Source of the DNA: an uncultured Opitutia bacterium | Lineage (GTDB): Bacteria; Verrucomicrobiota; Verrucomicrobiia; Opitutales; Coraliomargaritaceae | NCBI GenBank assembly: GCA_937136395.1 | Contig: CAKZOI010000021.1 | Location: 62,001 to 126,000 of the forward strand | DNA length: 64,000 nucleotides | Direction: 5' to 3' | Part shown: positions 58,636 through 64,000 of the stretch, piece after piece | Layout: every line of letters starts with the position of its first letter | Position numbering within the stretch: the stretch's first letter is position 1 | The notes under the pieces: generated by a model | The model's input: only the letters and a program-made list of their open reading frames with translations | Database searches by the model: none | What the model was told of the DNA's origin: nothing | Made by a program: the position numbers and the translations under genes

Positions 58636-59061
58636 ATGACTCATGAAGAACTTGAAGAGGGTAAGGTCTTAAACCTTGATTTCACTAAATTGCGCAAGGT
58701 CGCTAATTGCGATACGGACGTGCTTCCCGCGATCGCTCAGGATGCTAAGACGGGTGAAGTCTTGATTGTTGGCTATGCAAATTCGCTGGCGCTAGAAACC
58801 GCTCGTGAATGCGGTATGGCTACTTTTTGGAGCACCAGCCGCAATGAACTTTGGATCAAAGGGAAGACCAGTGGTGACTTCTTGAAAATTGAAGCGATTT
58901 GCGTAAATTGTGAGCAAAATTCAATTCTATATAAAGTGACTCCTGCCGGAAAGGGCGCTTGCCACACTAAAAACCAAGAAGGTGTCGCGCGTTCGGGCTG
59001 TTACTACCGTAAAATTTTAGAGGACGGCTCTTTGGAGTTCGTCAACTCGCAGCAGATATAA
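58636..59061 (+). CDS. hisI: Phosphoribosyl-AMP cyclohydrolase HisI (variant metal site)
   Basis: 141 residues without a fused HisE domain. GEVLIVGYANSLALETAREC and WSTSRNELWIKGKTSGDFL match HisI. The three zinc-type Cys remain (in VNCEQN, GACHT and SGCYYR), but the usual DCDxD acidic motif reads NCEQN, and there is an extra loop KNQEGVAR before the last Cys. It opens the ring of PR-AMP in histidine synthesis. Whether the variant is active needs comparison with relatives. Confidence 0.8.
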   Translation: MTHEELEEGKVLNLDFTKLRKVANCDTDVLPAIAQDAKTGEVLIVGYANSLALETARECGMATFWSTSRNELWIKGKTSGDFLKIEAICVNCEQNSILYKVTPAGKGACHTKNQEGVARSGCYYRKILEDGSLEFVNSQQI

Positions 59062-59107
59062 ATAGAAACAGCTAAGGTCGGCCCTAGATTGATTCCTGTA
59101 GCGTAAG

Positions 59108-59725
59108 CTACTCAGTAGCAGCTTCTACACTTTCAGCTTCGTCGGCTGCAATTGCGATGGCTTCCTCTTTACGGCTTGGCCAAGGGCTCAATACTTCGTC
59201 TGTAATTTGGCGAGCGATGCCACGAGCGATGCGAGACATGGCGTTGTATTCAGCTTGTACGTAGCCTTGCTTCTGGGCCGTTGTGGTGGCGTATGGATTG
59301 TCTGAGTAAACGCTGGTGCTTTGCTCTAGGCGACGGCTTTCAAAATAGAAATCACCTGAATTCGCATTATAAAGAGAAATTTCAGCGGTGAGCTCTAGAC
59401 GAAAAGTGCGTGCAACTTCGGTATCTACACGCGAGCGTGCACCGGCTTGTCGCTCGTAATCGGTGAGTGTGACATCGAGAACAGCATCTGCCTCGGTTTC
59501 TTTATTTAAAACTCTCACCCGTCCATCGCGTATAAATGCTTCGCGGATTTGGGCGCTGATGATTGCTTGCGACTGAGGTGCGAAACTCTCATTGACTGCG
59601 GGGCGTATATAAATCGTTTCAAATGGCAAGGTGCCATGCGAGCCTAACTTATAGGAAGCGCAACCACTGAAAAGTGCGACTATGATAAGGCTGAGTCCAC
59701 AGAGGAGTGTGCGTTGTGCTTTCAT
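59108..59725 (-). CDS. LptE-like LPS-assembly lipoprotein
   Basis: 205 residues. Lipobox LFSGCAS with Cys22 lipidated; the mature domain follows the LptE pattern (LPFETIYIRPAVNESFAPQS, LTDYERQAGAR, RSRVDTEVARTFRLELTAEI, IARGIARQITDEVLSPW). LptE plugs the LptD barrel that inserts lipopolysaccharide. It ends the minus-strand run uppP > elbB > rpmF > plsX > fabH > BamD-like > lptE, 34 bp after the BamD-like gene. Confidence 0.75.
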   Translation of the reverse strand: MKAQRTLLCGLSLIIVALFSGCASYKLGSHGTLPFETIYIRPAVNESFAPQSQAIISAQIREAFIRDGRVRVLNKETEADAVLDVTLTDYERQAGARSRVDTEVARTFRLELTAEISLYNANSGDFYFESRRLEQSTSVYSDNPYATTTAQKQGYVQAEYNAMSRIARGIARQITDEVLSPWPSRKEEAIAIAADEAESVEAATE

Positions 59726-59759
59726 AGATTGAAGATATGGGAGGATAGCCTTAAATGAA

Positions 59760-60785
59760 CTAATCTGTTAAAAGGAGTTTACGAAGAATCGATGCTCCAT
59801 TGGTTGGGCGCACGCCGGCTTCGATGTCATCAATGCGTGTAGTGGCTTCTTGGGCGGCCTCAGAGTCGGGCGCTATGGTAATGGCCTCGTTGTAAAAGAT
59901 TAGAGCGGCTGTATTGTTGCTACGGTAGTAGTAGTAAAAGTCACCTAGGTTTAACCGGCTTGTCGATAAGAGGTTTTCCATACTGTTCAAGTTGGACTCC
60001 ACTTCACCGGTATAGCTGCTCTTCGGAAACAATACTAAGAAGTCTTCGTAGTAGCTGATCGCTTGGCGTGTGGAACCTTGGTCATATTCACTACCTGCGA
60101 CTAGATTGGAGTAGGTTTCTGCAAGGTTGTAGTAGGCATCGGGTGCCAACATACTTTGTGGATAGTAGTTAATCAAACGATCTAGTGCATCGATGGCGAG
60201 TTCGGGCTCTTCTTCTTGCTGGGCAGTAAGGGCGATATTCATCAATGCGAGCGGTGCGTAGTCGCCATACGGCGCGTTGTTCACGATTAATTCAAATTCT
60301 GCCATCGCACGATCGTATTGACGAAACCCTGGGAATACCCAGAAAATGCGCCCGCGCGCACCTTCCATGTGTGCAGTTGCGCATTCAAATTGTGCACTGA
60401 TGACCTGGTTGAATTGTTCGTAATTTGGGTGCTCCTGAACGACGTTCTGAAGTTCATCAAATGCTTTCTTCCAGTTGCCACGTGTCATTAAGATTCTCGC
60501 CCTAAGGAATCTTGCCTCAGCTGTGGCTACGGCTAAGGGGTATGTCTTAATGATTTTCTTAAAGGTGCGATTTGCCGAGCTTAAGTTGCCTGATTGCATC
60601 TTAAGTCGTCCAGATTGGAGCATGCTCTCAGCGGCAGCTTCATCGGAAGAACTAGCAATGCGTAGGTTCTCATGCTCTTTGTCGTCGTTGGTAACCCAAT
60701 CAATTGGGTTAAGCGAAAAGTCGGCACTTAGTGTAGATGCAAGCGATAGTGAGATCGCGAAGAGATATGTTTGAATACGGCGCAT
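59760..60785 (-). CDS. BamD-like tetratricopeptide protein
   Basis: 341 residues from the ATG at 60785 (an upstream ATG at 60803 would overlap fabH). Signal peptide about 1-21 without a lipobox Cys, then several TPR units (AESMLQSGRLKMQSGNLSSA, ANRTFKKIIKTYPLAVATAE, YPQSMLAPDAYYNLAETYSN, GSTRQAISYYEDFLVLFPKS). The arrangement resembles BamD, the outer-membrane assembly subunit, but absence of lipidation and the extra length make it a distant relative. It starts 8 bp after the fabH stop. Confidence 0.65.
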   Translation of the reverse strand: MRRIQTYLFAISLSLASTLSADFSLNPIDWVTNDDKEHENLRIASSSDEAAAESMLQSGRLKMQSGNLSSANRTFKKIIKTYPLAVATAEARFLRARILMTRGNWKKAFDELQNVVQEHPNYEQFNQVISAQFECATAHMEGARGRIFWVFPGFRQYDRAMAEFELIVNNAPYGDYAPLALMNIALTAQQEEEPELAIDALDRLINYYPQSMLAPDAYYNLAETYSNLVAGSEYDQGSTRQAISYYEDFLVLFPKSSYTGEVESNLNSMENLLSTSRLNLGDFYYYYRSNNTAALIFYNEAITIAPDSEAAQEATTRIDDIEAGVRPTNGASILRKLLLTD

Positions 60786-60793
60786 GTGTTTAA

Positions 60794-61792
60794 TTAATGC
60801 CATTTGATAAGTGAGGAAGCCCAGGTCAAGCCTGCGCCAAAAGCGACGAGTAAAATAATATCCCCAGATTTAATACGGCCAGCTTTGTAGGCCTCATCTA
60901 GAGCGATAGCTACGGATGCTGCAGATGTGTTTCCATAACGTTCTAAATTGTTATGAAATTTTTCCATGGGGATTTTCATGCGCTTCGCTAGGCTGTCGAT
61001 AATGCGCATGTTGGCTTGGTGGGGAACGACGAGATCAATGTCGCTTGCTTGATGTCCAACTTTCTCCAGAATATCCGCACTGGCCTGTCCCATCACACGA
61101 ACGGCTTGTTTGAAGATCTCTTTGCCGTTCATTTTTAGATAATGTTGACGTGCTTGAATGGAATCGACTGAAGCAGGAATCGCGGATCCACCAGCAGGCT
61201 GTTGCAATACAGACGGGTCTGATCCATCCGAACCGCCGATAGTGCCGAGAATGCCCACGCCCTCGATCTCTTCACGAGTTAGAATCGCTGCACCTGCACC
61301 ATCGCCGAACAGCACGCAGGTCGTGCGGTCTTCGAAATCGAGTATCGGACTGGTCTTTTCTGCGCCAATCACGAGTGCCTTATTAAAATTTCCTGATTGG
61401 AGCATTGAGCTCGCAATTCCCAAGGTGTAGACGAATCCCGAGCAAGCGGCTTGCACATCGAAAGCACATACATTTGGGAGTTGAAGCTTGCTCTGAACCA
61501 AGCACGCGGTTGAAGGGAAGGGCATGTCTGGTGTCATCGTTGCGACGATGATCAAATCGATATCGTTGCGGTCGATACCAGCGGCTTGAATTGCCCGTTC
61601 GCCAGCTGCGCATGCCATATCACTGGTGGCTTCACCTTCAGCGGCAAATCGACGCTCACAAATGCCCGTTCGGGTGCGGATCCATTCGTCAGAGGTGTCG
61701 ACCATTTTAGCCATATCGTCATTCGTGACGATGTTTTCGGGGACATAGGAGCCCGTTCCGAGTATAATGACCGATTGCTTTTGACTAGACAT
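60794..61792 (-). CDS. fabH: Beta-ketoacyl-ACP synthase III FabH
   Basis: 332 residues. Catalytic Cys117 ([13 protein letters not shown]), His258 (VPHQANMRI) and Asn288 (GNTSAAS) are all present. It starts fatty-acid synthesis by condensing acetyl-CoA with malonyl-ACP. Classical cluster order rpmF-plsX-fabH is kept. Confidence 0.95.
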   Translation of the reverse strand: MSSQKQSVIILGTGSYVPENIVTNDDMAKMVDTSDEWIRTRTGICERRFAAEGEATSDMACAAGERAIQAAGIDRNDIDLIIVATMTPDMPFPSTACLVQSKLQLPNVCAFDVQAACSGFVYTLGIASSMLQSGNFNKALVIGAEKTSPILDFEDRTTCVLFGDGAGAAILTREEIEGVGILGTIGGSDGSDPSVLQQPAGGSAIPASVDSIQARQHYLKMNGKEIFKQAVRVMGQASADILEKVGHQASDIDLVVPHQANMRIIDSLAKRMKIPMEKFHNNLERYGNTSAASVAIALDEAYKAGRIKSGDIILLVAFGAGLTWASSLIKWH

Positions 61793-61836
61793 GAATAAGG
61801 GAAGGGGCTTTCGGGAATGGCTAAGTTCCAGAGAGC

Positions 61837-62895
61837 TTATGTGGTTTCTGTAGCATCAATCAACTCATTAGCTTGATTGATTTCACTTTGTATTGAATCA
61901 ATCATGTCGTGTTTGACCAAATCACCCGCAATCCGCAGTGCATTTCCGATAGCGGTGTAGTTTGAAGACCCGTGTGATTTTAAAATATTGCCTTGTAGGC
62001 CGAGAAGCGGTGCCCCCGCATGTTGATCGGGGCTAAGGCGCACCTTCATATCCTTAAATGCAGAAGCGGAAAGGGCGGCGCCAATTTTTCGCTTTGGATT
62101 GCGTAATAGCTCCTCCTTGATGGTGCTACCTATAAAACCAAAGAGCGCTTCGCTTGATTTGAGCACAATGTTGCCAACGAAACCATCGCAGACCACGACA
62201 TCAACATTGCCATCGAATAGCTGAAAGCCTTCGATCGGTCCGACATAGTTAATGATGCCTGTTAGCTTTTGAAGCTGGAGGTGCGTCTCATTTATCAGAG
62301 TGTTGCCTTTACCTTCTTCAGTGCCGATGGTGAGTAGAGCCACTCGGGGATTTTCGATGCCGAGTGCCGCCTTGGCATAATTGGAGCCTAGGACTGAGTT
62401 GTGAACGAGATTGATTGCTGTCGATTCAGGGTTGGCTCCGACATCGGTGAGCACGAAAGGTTTTTTTCGACTCGGCACAATCGTAGCTAATGCTGTTCGA
62501 TCCAGACCAGGTAGTGGGCGCATACGTAGTGTGCCGCCCGCCATGAGTGCTCCTGTGTTTCCGCAACTAACGACTGCTTGTGCATCACCATCTTTTAGTA
62601 ATTTGATGGCCTGCACCATCGAAGAATCTTTCTTTTGCTTGAGTGCTTGGATCGGTTTCTCGTCCATGCCGATCACTTGAGTCGCATTATGTATTTTAAT
62701 ACGCGCTGGATCGATGCTAAGTTTGCGCACCTTTAAAAGGCGTGTCAGTAAACGCTCTTTGCCTACAAGAATGAAGTTGCTCTGCAGCTTGAGCTCTTCG
62801 GTGGCATAAAAAAGCCCACGGATGAACTCCGTGGGGCCTAGGTCACCTCCCATAGTGTCGACTGCAATGGTGCAGTTCACCGTGCTGTCGACCAT
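61837..62895 (-). CDS. plsX: Phosphate acyltransferase PlsX
   Basis: 352 residues from the ATG at 62895. [19 protein letters not shown] opens it; [35 protein letters not shown] and [20 protein letters not shown] follow. PlsX makes acyl-phosphate from acyl-ACP, the first step of phospholipid synthesis. It lies between rpmF and fabH. Confidence 0.95.
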   Translation of the reverse strand: MVDSTVNCTIAVDTMGGDLGPTEFIRGLFYATEELKLQSNFILVGKERLLTRLLKVRKLSIDPARIKIHNATQVIGMDEKPIQALKQKKDSSMVQAIKLLKDGDAQAVVSCGNTGALMAGGTLRMRPLPGLDRTALATIVPSRKKPFVLTDVGANPESTAINLVHNSVLGSNYAKAALGIENPRVALLTIGTEEGKGNTLINETHLQLQKLTGIINYVGPIEGFQLFDGNVDVVVCDGFVGNIVLKSSEALFGFIGSTIKEELLRNPKRKIGAALSASAFKDMKVRLSPDQHAGAPLLGLQGNILKSHGSSNYTAIGNALRIAGDLVKHDMIDSIQSEINQANELIDATETT

Positions 62896-62936
62896 GGGAA
62901 GTTTACAATGCAATAGTGCGTGGGAACGGCGAAGCC

Positions 62937-63116
62937 CTAAACGTCTACGTCTAGAACTTGGCGTCCGCGATACATGCCGTTGGCAGGATTCACGCGGTGT
63001 GCACGAAAACGAGTGCCATCTTGTGGATCCTTAGCGAGTTGTGGAAGTGCGAATGTGACTGCACCACGGCGCTTAGCGCTGCGTTGCTTAGATTGTTTGC
63101 GTTTTGGCTGTCCCAT
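62937..63116 (-). CDS. rpmF: 50S ribosomal protein L32
   Basis: 59 residues, MGQPKRKQSKQRSAKRRGAV at the start and RAHRVNPANGMYRGRQVLDV near the end. It matches L32 with its basic N-terminus and is in the usual place directly upstream of plsX (41 bp). The zinc-binding Cys residues found in some L32 proteins are absent, so this is the Cys-free form. Confidence 0.9.
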   Translation of the reverse strand: MGQPKRKQSKQRSAKRRGAVTFALPQLAKDPQDGTRFRAHRVNPANGMYRGRQVLDVDV

Positions 63117-63226
63117 AAAAATAGTGTGTTAGAAATAAAAAATGATGCGATGACTCGGAAAGTGCGCGGATTAAAGGGGCAAAAAGCAGTCAGTCAAGCA
63201 CTCAATGAGGAATCATGCACATTCTT

Positions 63227-63883
63227 TCACGCAATTTCAAGCACGGCCTTGACCAGTTTATTGATTCCACTTTCGGCTTCTAATATATTTGTTGCGAGCA
63301 TGTAAGCTGGAGTGCTGACTACTTTATTCTCGGAATCGATAACGATGTCATCGACGGGGCATTCTAGGTGTTGTGCTCCTTTGGCCTCAAGCGCTGCGGC
63401 CGCATCTGCATCGTTACCGATAGTGAGCGTTACGTGCTGTGCCCCCAAGGCGCGGGCAGCGAGCACTGGCGCAATACACATGAAACCTTGCGGCAATGCG
63501 GCATTATGCGCGCTTTGGATAAGATTTACGGTGGCAGGATCGGCATCATATTCTGCGCCATCAAAGGCATAACTAGAAAGGTTTTTAGCCACCCCAAAGC
63601 CGCCTACGTAGATGAATGCGTCGAATTGTTGTGCATTGATTGCGTCGAGCGAAAGAATTTCTCCACGAGAAATGCGTGCAGCCTCTTGCAGCACATTGCG
63701 ATCCTCATCGAGCATGACTTCACCTTTACTATGGTCGATGACGTGTTTTTGGGCGATATCGGGTGCGACACAGGTAACTTCGGCACCGGATCGATTCAGC
63801 GCAAGCAAAGTGAGCACAGCTTCGTGAATTTCAGAACCATCGTATACGCCGCAACCGGAGAGAACTACTGCAACATTCTTCAT
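63227..63883 (-). CDS. elbB: ElbB-type DJ-1/PfpI glyoxalase-like protein
   Basis: 218 residues. KNVAVVLSGCGVYDGSEIHE opens it, then SRGEILSLDAINAQQFDAFI, YVGGFGVAKNLSSYAFDGAE and CIAPVLAARALG with the nucleophile-elbow Cys. The ElbB family is a DJ-1/PfpI-like group linked to isoprenoid metabolism and methylglyoxal detoxification, with weak activity in E. coli. It lies between the partial uppP-like gene and rpmF on the same strand. Confidence 0.85.
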   Translation of the reverse strand: MKNVAVVLSGCGVYDGSEIHEAVLTLLALNRSGAEVTCVAPDIAQKHVIDHSKGEVMLDEDRNVLQEAARISRGEILSLDAINAQQFDAFIYVGGFGVAKNLSSYAFDGAEYDADPATVNLIQSAHNAALPQGFMCIAPVLAARALGAQHVTLTIGNDADAAAALEAKGAQHLECPVDDIVIDSENKVVSTPAYMLATNILEAESGINKLVKAVLEIA

Positions 63884-63933
63884 ACTACTGAGCAGAAAAT
63901 AGTTTTTGAGGACTGCAATATTTTAGCACACAA

Positions 63934-64000
63934 TTAAGCGAGAAAGAGCAGCACTACTATCGCTAGAGCAATGCGATACCAAGCGAAGGGGGCAAGTCCG
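63934..64000 (-). CDS. UppP/BacA undecaprenyl-diphosphatase, C-terminal end only
   Basis: Reading the minus strand from the window edge, 21 codons end in a stop at 63934-63936: GLAPFAWYRIALAIVVLLFL then Ala. The P-F-x-x-Y-R-I-x-L pattern and final hydrophobic helix match the C-terminus of UppP, which recycles the undecaprenyl carrier for cell-wall synthesis. The rest lies outside the window, so the call depends on this short tail. Confidence 0.45.
   Translation of the reverse strand, partial: GLAPFAWYRIALAIVVLLFLA

Overview
The window looks like a chromosome segment of a marine Verrucomicrobiota bacterium, most likely class Opitutia (Coraliomargarita/Lentimonas-like). This is inferred from gene content, not from a 16S gene: a GreA-type factor with a very long N-terminal arm (a PVC trait), an LptE/BamD-type Gram-negative envelope set, an aerobic formylglycine-generating enzyme, a uronate (KduI/KduD) catabolic cluster with DUF4861 and BNR_4 proteins, and a GH78 rhamnosidase. 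Most of the window is densely packed housekeeping genes on both strands.

Layout. 1-234: start of a DciA-like (DUF721) gene on the minus strand. 235-1195: no protein gene, but three related copies of what looks like a small structured RNA gene, each with its own promoter-like boxes and hairpins; two have a terminator and share an upstream palindrome. 1196-7424: AsmA-like envelope protein, RsmB and the long GreA factor. 7480-9030: decayed insertion sequences, mainly an IS256-family transposase. 9213-13168: a four-gene uronate operon (DUF4861, kduI, BNR_4 propeller, kduD), followed on the other strand by an ECF sigma/FecR pair. 15307-25146: EamA transporter, rhodanese, purH, rhomboid, M48 and M20 peptidases, VF530, HPF, SDR and an RluA-type enzyme. 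25147-25916: 770 bp without a confident gene.

25917-33471: menD, cysH, cyclophilin, then a minus-strand run tRNA-Val > ilvN > ilvC > hemC > cobA/hemD. 33655-37025: ynbE and ydbL homologues, a two-domain acyltransferase of the OlsF (ornithine lipid) type and a nitrilase-superfamily enzyme. 37033-42040: rpe, sulfatase-activating FGE, an unknown membrane-anchored protein, sufS-sufU and a degenerate rhomboid. 42216-47687: the 2-oxoglutarate dehydrogenase operon sucA-sucB-lpdA. 47848-50828: SUI1, CBS, FHA, ybaB and recR. 51071-53395: GH78 rhamnosidase. 53430-53721: tRNA-Glu with a displaced copy of its 3' end. 53896-59061: purC, ABA4-like protein, phosphoesterase, transketolase and hisI. 59108-64000, minus strand: uppP, elbB, rpmF, plsX, fabH, a BamD-like protein and LptE, joining lipid supply to outer-membrane assembly.

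Functional picture: a heterotrophic aerobe with a complete 2-oxoglutarate dehydrogenase, able to use uronic-acid/rhamnose polysaccharides (pectin- or ulvan-like; the substrate is inferred) and to activate sulfatases. Several REPIN-like paired palindromes of at least three families lie in the intergenic gaps.
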